From Fulvimarina uroteuthidis (GTDB lineage Bacteria > Pseudomonadota > Alphaproteobacteria > Rhizobiales > Rhizobiaceae), in NCBI RefSeq assembly GCF_034321785.1, contig NZ_JAXLPB010000001.1:310001-374000 (forward strand): a stretch of 64,000 bases of DNA, read 5' to 3'. The notes under the pieces are model-generated. The model was not told the DNA's origin. It saw nothing but the letters and a program-made list of their open reading frames with translations, and did no database searches. Each line of letters starts with the position of its first letter. The first letter of the stretch is position 1. Made by a program: the position numbers and the translations under genes. This document shows positions 8,111-16,731 of the stretch, piece by piece.

Positions 8111-8935
8111 TCAGGAGTTCGTCCACTTCGGCGCGCGCTTGTCCAGAAAGGCGCCGATTCCTTCTTCGGCGTCCTTCGCCAGCATGTTCTCGACCATGAC
8201 GCGCGCCGTGTAGTCGTAAGCCTCGGACAGCGGCATTTCGAGTTGGCGATAGAACGCCTCCTTGCCGGTGCGCACCGTCAGCGCCGACTTGGCCGCGATG
8301 GTCGTTGCGTACTTGCCGATGATGGTGCCGAGATATTCCGGCGGCACGACGCGGTTGACGAGGCCGAACTCGCGGGCCGAACGCGCATCGATCCGTTCGC
8401 CGGTCAGAAGCATCTCCATCGCCTGCTTGGGCATCACGTTGCGCGACAGCGCCACCATCGGCGTCGAGCAGAACAGGCCGATATGCACGCCCGGCGTCTG
8501 GAACTGGGCTTCTTCTGAGGCGATGGCCAGATCGCAGCTGGCCACCAGCTGGCAGCCGGCGGCCGTCGCAAATCCGCCGACTTCCGCGATCACCGGCTGC
8601 GGCAGGCGAACGATCGTCCGCATCAGGTCGGCGCAGAGGCGCATGGTGGTTTCGAAGAACGCCCGCCCACCATCCGCATCGCCGCGGTGGGCGGTGAGCT
8701 CCTTGAGGTCGTGGCCGGCGCAATAGGTCTCGCCCTTGCCCGCCAGAATCACGACGCGGCAGTCCGGATCTGCGGCGCAGGCGTCGAGCGCGCCCTTCAG
8801 CGCCTCCATCATCGCGATCGAAAGCACGTTCGCCGGAGGATTGGTCAGCACGATGCGGGTGATGCCCGGCCCTCGCTGGACGTCGATCAGGGCAGCGTCC
8901 CGCGTCTGCGGCGATAGTTCGACGATGTCGGCCAT
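8111..8935 (-). CDS. Enoyl-CoA hydratase/isomerase-family protein (ECHDC3-like)
   Basis: A 274-residue crotonase-fold protein. The oxyanion-hole segments CAGHDLKEL near residue 70 and GGFATAAGCQLVASCDLA near 117 are clear. The positions of the two catalytic glutamates of canonical enoyl-CoA hydratase are not Glu: the first reads as Gln in AGCQL, and the second lies in TPGVHIGLFCSTP without Glu. That pattern is shared with the ECHDC3 subgroup, so ordinary hydratase activity is doubtful and another CoA-ester role is likely. The ATG at 8935 has a GAGAG leader. It lies back to back with the hotdog thioesterase at 9108, another CoA-thioester gene. Confidence 0.8.
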   Translation of the reverse strand: MADIVELSPQTRDAALIDVQRGPGITRIVLTNPPANVLSIAMMEALKGALDACAADPDCRVVILAGKGETYCAGHDLKELTAHRGDADGGRAFFETTMRLCADLMRTIVRLPQPVIAEVGGFATAAGCQLVASCDLAIASEEAQFQTPGVHIGLFCSTPMVALSRNVMPKQAMEMLLTGERIDARSAREFGLVNRVVPPEYLGTIIGKYATTIAAKSALTVRTGKEAFYRQLEMPLSEAYDYTARVMVENMLAKDAEEGIGAFLDKRAPKWTNS

Positions 8936-9107
8936 GGGAAGTTCTCTCGTGTCTGATCCGGTGTTTCGGGTGATCTGGGTGGTGCCGACGGGTCCGTCGA
9001 CCCGGACGCACGGGCGGGCGGCGCACCACCGGGCGGGTTGTAACGGCACATGACCGCAGCATAAGACCCGTGCTCGAACCGAAGCAAGACGCCGGAAGGA
9101 GAGCGCA

Positions 9108-9533
9108 ATGCAGCCGATCGAGACGCCGGACGCCATGAACGCCTTTCTGGACGAGCATTTCCCCGAGCTCGACCAGTCGCTCGGCGGCTACCGCATCATG
9201 GCGGTTGGAACGGGCGACGTGACGGCGAGGCTGGAGACGACCGGCCGGCACCTGCGCCCGGGCGGCACCGTCTCGGGGCCGACCCTTTTCGCCATCGCGG
9301 ACGTGACCCAATGGCTGGCGATCCTCACCCGGATCGGCCCGGTGGCCTTGACCGTCACGACGAACCTCAACATCAACTTCCTGCGCAAGCCGAAGCCGGG
9401 CGCGCTGATCGGCAGGGGCTCGGTGCTGAAGCTCGGCAGGCGTCTCGCCGTCACCGAGGTCTCGATCCTCAACGAGAGCGACGGCGAGATCGTCGCCCAT
9501 GCGACCGCGACCTATTCGATCCCGCCGCACTGA
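9108..9533 (+). CDS. PaaI-type hotdog-fold thioesterase
   Basis: A 141-residue single-domain hotdog protein expected to hydrolyse acyl- or aryl-CoA thioesters. The PaaI-like helix is recognisable as HLRPGGTVSGPTLFAIADVTQWLA around residues 44-67, followed by TVTTNLNINFLRKPKPG near 83 and a final beta strand. Start ATG 9108 follows GGAAGGAGAGC. It is divergent from the enoyl-CoA hydratase-like gene. In related genomes such a gene sits just before rplM, as here. Confidence 0.8.
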   Translation: MQPIETPDAMNAFLDEHFPELDQSLGGYRIMAVGTGDVTARLETTGRHLRPGGTVSGPTLFAIADVTQWLAILTRIGPVALTVTTNLNINFLRKPKPGALIGRGSVLKLGRRLAVTEVSILNESDGEIVAHATATYSIPPH

Positions 9534-9902
9534 CAGGGTCCGGCTTCCCCGACGCTCCGTCGAGCGGACATCGGCCCGGGGTTCCGCAGACATGCTCGCC
9601 TTCCCCGATGACAGGACCGGCCGACGCCGTCTCGTCACGGCGCGCCGAAAAGACGTCCCGCGCAGCCGGAACAGGCGCGGCGCGCACGAAATACAGTGCG
9701 GTATCATGATACCTTAAGCTTTGAAACCCCTGCGGATCAGGCGTTTCGACCGGCTGGCTTGTTCCAGCAACGGCTTGACAGACTCCATCGCGCCCCGTAA
9801 GTCACCGTTCCAGGGAGCGCGGGTCTTGATGGCCCGCTCTTTTTTGTAGGGCGCGCGCCATGGCCGACGCCGATTGAAATGACCAGCACCGGGACCAACC
9901 CC
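9534..9902. other. 369-bp region upstream of rplM
   Basis: No gene is seen. It holds a TTGACA hexamer at 9775-9780 with a poor -10 (TAAGTC) 17 bases on, an intrinsic terminator at 9815-9845, and a six-codon open frame (ATG GCC GAC GCC GAT TGA) at 9860-9877 just before rplM. Confidence 0.5.
9815..9845 (+). terminator. Intrinsic terminator just before rplM
   Basis: The stem pairs GAGCG with CGCTC (bulged C, then GG/CC) and is followed by six T residues at 9840-9845. It lies 57 bp before the rplM start and 280 bp after the thioesterase stop. It may end read-through from upstream or act as a leader attenuator for the ribosomal protein genes. Confidence 0.65.
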
Positions 9903-10367
9903 ATGAAGACTTTCTCCCAGAAGGTCGAGACGATCGAGAAGAAGTGGATTCTGATCGACGCCGAAGGACTTATCGTCGGCCGTCTCGCCTCGATCGTCGC
10001 GCTTCGTCTGCGCGGCAAGCACAAGCCCACATTCACGCCGCATGTCGACGATGGCGACAATATCGTCATCATCAATGCCGACAAGGCCGTGTTCACGGGC
10101 AAGAAGTACGAGAACAAGACCTATTACTGGCACACCGGCTATCCCGGCGGCATCAAGGAGCGCAAGGCGCGCGAGATCATGGAAGGCCGCTTCCCCGAGC
10201 GCGTCGTCGAGAAGGCGATCGAACGGATGATCCCGCGCGGCCCCCTCGGCCGTCGCCAGCTCAAGAACCTCCGCGTCTACGCCGGCAGCGAACATCCGCA
10301 TGAGGCGCAGCAGCCAGAGACGCTCGACGTCAAGGCGATGAACCCCAAGAACGCGAAGGCGGCCTAA
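9903..10367 (+). CDS. rplM: 50S ribosomal protein L13
   Basis: A 154-residue early-assembling large-subunit ribosomal protein. The L13 family blocks are all present: WILIDAEGLIVGRLAS near residue 17, HVDDGDNIVIINADK near 47, YYWHTGYPGG near 76, and LRVYAGSEHPHEAQQPE near 128. I chose ATG 9903 because homologues start with an M-x-TFSQK-like N-terminus; an in-frame ATG at 9879 would add eight residues. rpsI begins three bases after its stop, forming the usual rplM-rpsI pair. Confidence 0.97.
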   Translation: MKTFSQKVETIEKKWILIDAEGLIVGRLASIVALRLRGKHKPTFTPHVDDGDNIVIINADKAVFTGKKYENKTYYWHTGYPGGIKERKAREIMEGRFPERVVEKAIERMIPRGPLGRRQLKNLRVYAGSEHPHEAQQPETLDVKAMNPKNAKAA

Positions 10368-10370
10368 ACC

Positions 10371-10847
10371 ATGTCCCAGCTCTCGTCTCTCGAAGAACTC
10401 GGCACGGCCGAAGCCGGCGGTCAGCCTGCAGCGCCCGTCCACGTCCAGAAGCTCGACAAGTTCGGTCGCGCCTATGCCACCGGCAAGCGCAAGGATGCGG
10501 TCGCCCGCGTCTGGGTCAAGCCCGGCTCCGGCAAGATCATCATCAACGAGAAGGACTTCTCCGAGTATTTCGCTCGCCCCGTCCTTCAGATGGTGCTGCG
10601 CCAGCCGATCGTCGCGGCAGACCGTGACGGCCAGTTCGACATCATCGCCACCGTCGCCGGCGGCGGTCTCTCGGGTCAGGCCGGCGCGGTTCGCCACGGC
10701 ATTTCCCGCGCCCTCACCTTCTACGAGCCGGGCCTTCGCCCCGTTCTCAAGAAGGGTGGCTTCCTGACCCGGGACAGCCGCGTCGTCGAGCGCAAGAAGT
10801 ACGGCCGCGCCAAAGCCCGTCGTTCGTTCCAGTTCTCCAAGCGCTAA
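10371..10847 (+). CDS. rpsI: 30S ribosomal protein S9
   Basis: A 158-residue small-subunit protein whose basic C-terminal tail (RRSFQFSKR) reaches the P-site tRNA. The S9 body starts near YATGKRKDAVARVW at residue 36 and includes GGGLSGQAGAVRHGISRAL and KKYGRAKARR. The first 33 residues are an Ala/Gly/Glu extension common in alphaproteobacteria. It is co-transcribed with rplM and followed by a strong terminator. Confidence 0.97.
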   Translation: MSQLSSLEELGTAEAGGQPAAPVHVQKLDKFGRAYATGKRKDAVARVWVKPGSGKIIINEKDFSEYFARPVLQMVLRQPIVAADRDGQFDIIATVAGGGLSGQAGAVRHGISRALTFYEPGLRPVLKKGGFLTRDSRVVERKKYGRAKARRSFQFSKR

Positions 10848-11358
10848 TCGCGCGCTGCCCGGATGCCGGTGCGCTCACGCGCCGGTGGGGCACGCGTCTG
10901 GTGACCATGACAAAGCCGCCGAGACCCTCGTCTCGGCGGCTTTTTCGTTTGCGCCTCGCTCAGCATTGCCCCGCCCCATCGCCGGTCGCACGCTGCGCGG
11001 ATGCCCCGTTCCGCAAGCGCTCGACGCGACATGTGACCGGCCGGCCCGACGCATCGAACACCGATGAGCGAAGCTTTGCGGGCCGCCGGTGGAACCGGTC
11101 GGGGTTCCTTCCGACAGATCCGTCGATGTTTACGGATTCAGCAAAAACCATCGTCCCAAGGAAAGATCGCGCGTCCCGCCCGTTGAGGCACCGGTTGCCC
11201 CGCGCCGATCGCAGAACGAATTGAAGAAAATTGTCGATAACTTTAAAGGCAATTGGCAACGTTAACAATAAACCAAATACTAACCAACTTTCATTTGCGA
11301 TTGATGGTCGTCCGCCTTAATCTTTCAGTAACGCTAAATACTACCCAAAGGACTTCCC
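10848..11358. other. 511-bp region between rpsI and the methyltransferase gene
   Basis: The rpsI terminator is near its left end. The right end, about 11220-11358, is strikingly AT-rich compared with the rest of the window and should hold the methyltransferase promoter. It includes TTAA-N7-GTAAC at 11317-11332, one base from a CtrA-type box. No protein gene is supported. Confidence 0.6.
10912..10945 (+). terminator. Strong terminator of rplM-rpsI
   Basis: A 13-pair stem (AAAGCCGCCGAGA / TCTCGGCGGCTTT) with a 6-nt loop and a T run, about 65 bp after the rpsI stop. Confidence 0.93.
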
Positions 11359-12066
11359 ATGCAGACGATGTCCCTGACCGATACGGGCTGGTCGAAACCG
11401 GATCCGATGAGCAATCCGAAGAGCCTGGAGCGCGGCTTTCGGGCGAAGCGCTTCGCGCAGGTCCGCATCCTCATCGATGCCAGCATCGAGAAGAAGGGCC
11501 GGGCCGACATTCTCGATGTCGGCGGCACCGAGGCCTATTGGGTCATCGGCAGCGACTATCTGCGCGAGCTCGGCGACAAGGTCTCGATCACGATGGTCAA
11601 CAATGAGGAGGCGCCGCCGGCCAAGGGCGCCCAGTTCACCCATCTCCTGGGCGATGCCTGCGCACCCGATCTGTTTCAGGGCCGCACCTTCGACATCGTG
11701 CATTCCAATTCGGTGATCGAGCATGTCGGCCCCGAGGACAAGATGCAGGCCTTTGCCGACAATGTGCGCCGGCTGGGCGAGGCCTATTACGTCCAGACCC
11801 CGAACTACTGGTTTCCGCTCGAGCCGCATTTCCGCGTGATCGGCTTCCAGTGGATGCCGCTCGCCCTGCGCGCCAATCTGATGAAGCGCTTCAACATCGG
11901 CTTCTACCCGCGCGCCAGGACGTCCGAGGAGGCCTGGAGCAATGTTCGCGACATCAGGCTTCTCGACAGGGCCATGATGGCCCGCTTCTTCCCCGATGCC
12001 GAGATCAAGCTCGAAAAGGTGGCAGGCCTCAACAAGTCGATCATGGCAGTTCGCAAGGCCGACTGA
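11359..12066 (+). CDS. Class I SAM-dependent methyltransferase
   Basis: A 235-residue protein. Motif I is ADILDVGGTEAYW near residue 49, diverging from the usual E/DxGxGxG. The acidic post-motif block FDIVHSNSVIEHVG near 113 is typical of type-11 methyltransferases, and PNYWFPLEPHFR near 147 is seen in glycan- or lipid-modifying members. Its substrate is unknown. The ATG has an AAGGA leader. It sits behind an unusually AT-rich upstream region between rpsI and the agmatinase gene, and is followed by a hairpin, so it is probably its own transcription unit. Confidence 0.75.
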   Translation: MQTMSLTDTGWSKPDPMSNPKSLERGFRAKRFAQVRILIDASIEKKGRADILDVGGTEAYWVIGSDYLRELGDKVSITMVNNEEAPPAKGAQFTHLLGDACAPDLFQGRTFDIVHSNSVIEHVGPEDKMQAFADNVRRLGEAYYVQTPNYWFPLEPHFRVIGFQWMPLALRANLMKRFNIGFYPRARTSEEAWSNVRDIRLLDRAMMARFFPDAEIKLEKVAGLNKSIMAVRKAD

Positions 12067-12094
12067 CGGTCGCCGCCCGTCACGAAGACACGGC

Positions 12095-12128
12095 ACCGGC
12101 CGACATTCCCTGTCGAGGGTCGGCCGGT
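12095..12128 (+). terminator. Hairpin after the methyltransferase gene
   Basis: A perfect 10-pair stem, ACCGGCCGAC/GTCGGCCGGT, with a 14-nt loop followed by TCTTCG, 28 bp after the stop. Only a short T-rich tail is present. Confidence 0.55.
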
Positions 12129-12221
12129 TCTTCGTCGAAGGCCTGGATTCGGCCTCGAAGTGCCGCGATGGCGAACCATATCGCCTCGGGTCAGCCATGA
12201 TCATGCGAGCCCGCCCGTCCC

Positions 12222-13187
12222 ATGCCGAAAGCCCCCATCGACCACGCCTTCACCGCATCCGGCAATCGGGGAGCGGCGTCCGATCCGACCTATGCGGCCG
12301 CCCTGTCCTTCATGCGCCGCAGGTTCACGAAGGATGTCGCGGGCACGGACGTGACGATCTGGGGCGTACCGTTCGACGCCTCGGTCTCGAACAGGCCCGG
12401 CGCCCGTTTCGGGCCTCAGGCCATGCGCCGCGCGTCGGCGATCTTCGACAACGATCCGCAATACCCGTTCCGGCGCGACCTGTTCGATCAGCTGTCGGTC
12501 GTCGATTACGGCGACTGCGCGCTCGACTATCGCCGGCCGGAAACGGCCCATGCCGCGATCCGGGCCGAGGCGAGCGATCTTCTGGAAAAGACCGGCTTTC
12601 TCCTCACCCTCGGCGGCGATCACTCGGTGACCTATCCGCTGCTGCAGGCGCTGGGCGAGTGGCATGCGCCCCTCTCGCTGGTCCAGTTCGACGCCCACCA
12701 GGACACGTGGGACCATGCCGGGACGGATGCCGACGGCTCGCCGCGCGTCGATCACGGCTCGTTCGTCAAGGCGGCGGCCGAGACCGGGCTGATCGACCCC
12801 GAAACCTCGATCCAGATCGGCATCCGCACCCATGCGCCCCAGACCTGCGGCATCGAGATCCTCTATGGCTACGATGTGGAGGAGATGAGCGCGAAGGCGA
12901 TCGCCGAGCGCATCCATGCGCGCACGAAGGGCACCAATGTCTATCTCACCTTCGATATCGACTGCCTCGACCCGGCCTTCGCGCCCGGCACGGGAACCCC
13001 GGTCGCGGGTGGCCCCTCGTCGGCCAGAATGCTCGCCGTCCTCCATCATCTGAAGAACCTCGAATTCGTCGGCGCCGATATCGTCGAAGTCTCGCCGCCC
13101 TACGACCATGCCGATCTGACCGCGATCGCCGGCGCCACCGTCGCCATGTCCATGCTGGGCATCCTGGCGGAGAAGAAGGCGACGTGA
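12222..13187 (+). CDS. speB: Agmatinase / ureohydrolase-family enzyme
   Basis: A 321-residue manganese ureohydrolase that would convert agmatine to putrescine and urea. The binuclear metal-binding motifs are intact: GGDHSVTYPLL near residue 129, QFDAHQDTWDH near 155, and FDIDCLDPAFAPGTGTP near 248. Substrate choice among agmatine, guanidinobutyrate and related guanidines cannot be read reliably from sequence. No clear Shine-Dalgarno sequence precedes the ATG. Its place between rpsI and argC matches related genomes and points to arginine and polyamine metabolism. Confidence 0.85.
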   Translation: MPKAPIDHAFTASGNRGAASDPTYAAALSFMRRRFTKDVAGTDVTIWGVPFDASVSNRPGARFGPQAMRRASAIFDNDPQYPFRRDLFDQLSVVDYGDCALDYRRPETAHAAIRAEASDLLEKTGFLLTLGGDHSVTYPLLQALGEWHAPLSLVQFDAHQDTWDHAGTDADGSPRVDHGSFVKAAAETGLIDPETSIQIGIRTHAPQTCGIEILYGYDVEEMSAKAIAERIHARTKGTNVYLTFDIDCLDPAFAPGTGTPVAGGPSSARMLAVLHHLKNLEFVGADIVEVSPPYDHADLTAIAGATVAMSMLGILAEKKAT

Positions 13188-13410
13188 AATCGCGGCGCAA
13201 GCCTGGCGAAAGCCTGCGCGTGAGCGCGCTGGCGGAGGCATGATGCGGCCACAAAGGCCCGCAAGGTGGATGTCCGGCGAAGGACGTAAGGAACCCGTCG
13301 TGCGATGGGCCGGCCCCTCGGTAACGGTCCGTCATGTTTCTTGACTGGCGCCGTGCCGTCTTTTGCGCCACGCGTGACCGACAACCCACCCCGACTGGAC
13401 AAGACATTCC

Positions 13411-14559
13411 ATGAACCGGACACCTCCGCCGCAGGCCATTCCCTTCATCGATCTCGCCACCCAGCGCGACCGTATCCGCGACGCGGTGGACCGGCGCATG
13501 GCGGCGGTCCTCGATCATGGCGCCTACATCATGGGTCCGGAGATCGCCGAACTCGAGGAGAAGCTCGGCAGCTTCGGCCGGGCCAAGCATACGCTCTCAT
13601 GCTCGTCCGGCACCGATGCGCTGGCGCTTCCGCTGATGGCCTGGGACCTGCGGCCGGGCGACGCGGTCTTCTGCCCGAGCTTCACCTTCGCCGCGACGGC
13701 GGAGGTCGTCGCCTGGCTCGGCGCGACCCCGGTCTTCGTCGATGTCGATCGCGATACGATGAACATGGATGCGGCCCATCTCGACACCGCCATCGAGGCG
13801 GTGAAGCGCGAGGGCAAGCTGACGCCGAAAGTGGTCATCGCCGTCGATCTGTTCGGCCTGCCCGCCGACTATGCGGCGATCCGCGCCGTCTGCGACGCGC
13901 ACGCTCTGAAGCTGATCTCGGATGCCGCCCAGGGCTATGGCGCGACGACGAACGGCAAGCTCTCGATCGCATGGGCGGACGTGGTCGCCACCAGCTTCTT
14001 CCCGGCCAAGCCCCTCGGCTGCTACGGGGATGGCGGGGCGATCCAGACCGATGACGACGAACTCCAGCGGATCATGCATTCGCTGCGCGTACACGGCCAA
14101 GGCAAGGACAAATACGACTGCGTCCGGATCGGCATGAATGCGCGCATGGATACGCTGCAGGCCGCAATTCTCCTCGAAAAGCTCGCCATCTTCCCCGGCG
14201 AGATCGAAGCCCGCATGCGGATCGCGCAGCGCTACGGCGACCTGCTCAAGGACCATGTGATCCCGCAGGCGCTTCCGGAAGGCTTGGTCTCGACGTTCGC
14301 CCAGTACACCGTGCGCCTGCCCGAACCCGACAGGCGCGAAGCGGTCCAGGCGGCCCTGCGCGAGGCCGGCGTGCCGACGGCGGTCTATTATCCGATCCCG
14401 CTGCATCGCCAGACCGCCTACGAACGCTTCGAGGTCGCCGGCGGAGAATTGCCGCGGACCGACGCCCTGTCACGCGAAGTGATCAGCCTGCCGATGCACC
14501 CCTATCTTGCCGAAGAGACCCAGGATCATATCGTTGCGAGCCTGATCGGCGCGCTCTGA
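13411..14559 (+). CDS. DegT/DnrJ/EryC1/StrS-family PLP aminotransferase
   Basis: A 382-residue enzyme expected to aminate a keto-sugar nucleotide for surface polysaccharide synthesis. It opens with IPFIDLATQRDRI, has the CSSGTDALALPL phosphate-binding block near residue 64, the PLP-ring Asp in DAAQGYGA at 171, and the catalytic Lys200 in SFFPAKPLGCYGDGGA. The C-terminal part contains YTVRLPEPDR and VYYPIPLHRQTAY, also family features. No other sugar-nucleotide gene lies next to it, so its product is unknown. The ATG start has no strong ribosome-binding site. Confidence 0.85.
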   Translation: MNRTPPPQAIPFIDLATQRDRIRDAVDRRMAAVLDHGAYIMGPEIAELEEKLGSFGRAKHTLSCSSGTDALALPLMAWDLRPGDAVFCPSFTFAATAEVVAWLGATPVFVDVDRDTMNMDAAHLDTAIEAVKREGKLTPKVVIAVDLFGLPADYAAIRAVCDAHALKLISDAAQGYGATTNGKLSIAWADVVATSFFPAKPLGCYGDGGAIQTDDDELQRIMHSLRVHGQGKDKYDCVRIGMNARMDTLQAAILLEKLAIFPGEIEARMRIAQRYGDLLKDHVIPQALPEGLVSTFAQYTVRLPEPDRREAVQAALREAGVPTAVYYPIPLHRQTAYERFEVAGGELPRTDALSREVISLPMHPYLAEETQDHIVASLIGAL

Positions 14560-14687
14560 GGCGTGCGCTTGAGCGCCATCCGCACTTTACGCGCTGCCGC
14601 GGAAACGGTACGCGACGGGCACACGGCCGGCCGCGACGAAAGGGTCGCGGCGGCGGCCGGGTCACGGACGAGAAGAGGCAGGGTATC

Positions 14688-15740
14688 GTGGAAAAGATCA
14701 AGGTCGGCGTTCTGGGCGCAAGCGGTTACACGGGTGCGGATCTCATGCGCCTCGCCCTTCGCCATCCGGCAATCGAGCTGACCGTGCTGACGGCGAACAG
14801 CCATGCCGGAAAGCCTGTGAAGGACGTCTTCAAGCATTTCTCCCATGTCACGCTTCCCGATCTCATCGCGATCGACGAGGCCGACTGGAAGAACGTCGAC
14901 GCCGTGTTCTGCGGCCTGCCGCACGGTACGACCCAGGCGATCACCAAACAGATTTTCCAGACCCATCCGAACGTCAAGATCATCGACATGTCCGCCGATT
15001 TCCGGTTGCGCGATCCGGTCGCCTACAAGGAATGGTACGGGCTCGATCATGTCGCGACCGAGATCCAGCCCGAGGCCGTCTACGGGCTGACCGAACTCTA
15101 CCGCGACGAGATCGTGAACGCGCGGCTGATCGCATGCCCCGGCTGCTATCCGACGGCGGTGCTGCTGTCGCTCGTTCCGCTGGCCCGCGAGGGTCTCGTC
15201 GATGCGACCGATCTCGTCATCGATGCGAAATCGGGCGTGTCCGGCGCGGGCCGTGGCCTGAAGGAGAACACGCTGTTCTGCGAAGCGGGCGAAGGTCTTG
15301 CACCCTACGCGGTCGGCAAGCATCGGCACATGGCGGAGATCGAACAGGAAATCGGCAGGGCGGCGGGCCTCGACGGCCTGCGCGTCAACTTCACGCCGCA
15401 TCTCATCCCGATGAGCCGGGGCGAATTGACGACCAGCTATGTGCGTATGAAGAACGGCGCCTCGGCCGCCGACCTCAAGGAGGTTCTCGCCTCGACCTAT
15501 GCCGAAGATCCGTTCGTCACCCTTCTGGAGGGGGAAGCCCTGCCGCAGACCCAGATGGTGCGCGGGTCGAACTATGTCGCGATGAACGTCATTCCCGACC
15601 GTATTGCGGGCCGGGCGATCGTGATCTCGACCCTCGACAATCTGGTGAAGGGCTCGGCGGGGCAGGCGCTGCAGAACTTCAATTTGGCCTATGGCCTCGA
15701 TGAGACGCTCGGACTGGAGCAGCTGCCGCTGTTTCCGTGA
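14688..15740 (+). CDS. argC: N-acetyl-gamma-glutamyl-phosphate reductase
   Basis: A 350-residue enzyme of the long ArgC type that reduces N-acetylglutamyl phosphate with NADPH to the semialdehyde, the third step of arginine synthesis. The Rossmann motif GVLGASGYTGADL is at residue 7, and the active-site cysteine is C153 in ACPGCYPTA. Catalytic-region blocks such as AKSGVSGAGRG and FTPHLIPMSRGE are intact. The start is GTG at 14688 with a weak AGAGGCAGGG leader. It lies downstream of the agmatinase and aminotransferase genes but 128 bp from the nearest stop. Confidence 0.93.
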   Translation: MEKIKVGVLGASGYTGADLMRLALRHPAIELTVLTANSHAGKPVKDVFKHFSHVTLPDLIAIDEADWKNVDAVFCGLPHGTTQAITKQIFQTHPNVKIIDMSADFRLRDPVAYKEWYGLDHVATEIQPEAVYGLTELYRDEIVNARLIACPGCYPTAVLLSLVPLAREGLVDATDLVIDAKSGVSGAGRGLKENTLFCEAGEGLAPYAVGKHRHMAEIEQEIGRAAGLDGLRVNFTPHLIPMSRGELTTSYVRMKNGASAADLKEVLASTYAEDPFVTLLEGEALPQTQMVRGSNYVAMNVIPDRIAGRAIVISTLDNLVKGSAGQALQNFNLAYGLDETLGLEQLPLFP

Positions 15741-15776
15741 CCGGCCGCGATCGCCCGGCCCGACCGTGATCGACGA

Positions 15777-15811
15777 AAGACACCGCCCGGCGACAGGCCG
15801 CGCGGTGTCTT
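15777..15811 (+). terminator. Hairpin between argC and the hydrolase gene
   Basis: A perfect 10-pair stem, AAGACACCGC/GCGGTGTCTT, with a 15-nt loop in the convergent gap. The T run is minimal. Confidence 0.5.
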
Positions 15812-15837
15812 CGTTCGTGCCAAAGCCGACGATCGGC

Positions 15838-16602
15838 CTATCCGAGATTGTCGTCGAGAAACGCCTCGAAGATCGCCCAGGAGTTCTCGTCGGCGCGCTC
15901 CCGATAGCTGTCGGAGCCGAAGACGGTGAAGGCGTGCGGAGCGCCGGAATAGATGTCGAGCTGATAGGTCACGCCCGCCTCTTCGAGCGTCCTGGCAAGA
16001 TCGGCCGCCTCGGAGATCGGGATCGAACTGTCTGCCCCGCCATGCTCGATCAGGATCGGCGCGGTGCCTTCGGCATAGCTCTGGCCCTCGGGCGTGGCGA
16101 GCCCGCCATGGAAGGTCGCGTAGCCGGCGACGTTCTCCGCGCTGCCCGAGCGTGCGAGTTCGAGAACCGCCGCGCCGCCGAAGCAATAGCCCATGACGAC
16201 GGCTTCTGCTTCCTCCGACTGCCCGCGTGCCGCTTCGAGCCCGGCGAGGATGCGTGAACGCATGGTCTCGCGGTCGTCGTAGAGCTTGGCGGTCTCGGCC
16301 TTCTTGCCCTCGGTCGTATCGGGGCGGTTGCCGGCGCCGTAGAGATCGAGTGCGAAGGCGTCGTAGCCCATCTCGGCCAGCATATCGGCCCGCTGCTTCT
16401 CGTAATCTGTCAGACCGTCCCAGTCGTGGATGACGAGGACGAGACCCTTCGTCTCACCGTCGCCGGTGCTCGGCGCGTAATAGCCCTCATAATCGGCGGC
16501 GTCGATCTGATAGGTGACTGCCTCGCCGGCCTTGGCGGCGTCGAGGGCGATCATGGAGAGGGCGGCGGCGGCAGTACCTAGAAGGGCGGTGCGAAGGGTC
16601 AT
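15838..16602 (-). CDS. Exported dienelactone hydrolase-family protein
   Basis: A 254-residue alpha/beta hydrolase with a signal peptide (about 22 residues, cleavage near DAAKAGEA), so probably periplasmic. The nucleophile is the cysteine in VVMGYCFGGAAV, the family's G-x-C-x-G-G elbow. The acid residue is probably in EHGGADSSIP and the histidine in GAPHAFTVF near the C-terminus. The substrate is unknown; most such paralogues are not true chlorocatechol-pathway enzymes. The ATG at 16602 has a GGGAG leader; an upstream ATG would disrupt the signal peptide. It lies downstream of ctaA on the same strand. Confidence 0.82.
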   Translation of the reverse strand: MTLRTALLGTAAAALSMIALDAAKAGEAVTYQIDAADYEGYYAPSTGDGETKGLVLVIHDWDGLTDYEKQRADMLAEMGYDAFALDLYGAGNRPDTTEGKKAETAKLYDDRETMRSRILAGLEAARGQSEEAEAVVMGYCFGGAAVLELARSGSAENVAGYATFHGGLATPEGQSYAEGTAPILIEHGGADSSIPISEAADLARTLEEAGVTYQLDIYSGAPHAFTVFGSDSYRERADENSWAIFEAFLDDNLG

Positions 16603-16731
16603 GGATGGTCTCCCGGTTGATGGTCCTGATCCCACAAGCCTATCGGACCGGACGCGATTGAAAAGGCAAGCGCGACGACACGTCGCTCAAGGCTTCGTCG
16701 ATCCGTCGTACGGCGCGGGTGCCCTCACCGT

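Noticed and set aside
10960..11268. A 102-codon open frame on the minus strand between rpsI and the methyltransferase gene
   Set aside because: No family resemblance, no ribosome-binding site, and it runs through the control region of the methyltransferase gene; long chance frames are common at this GC content.
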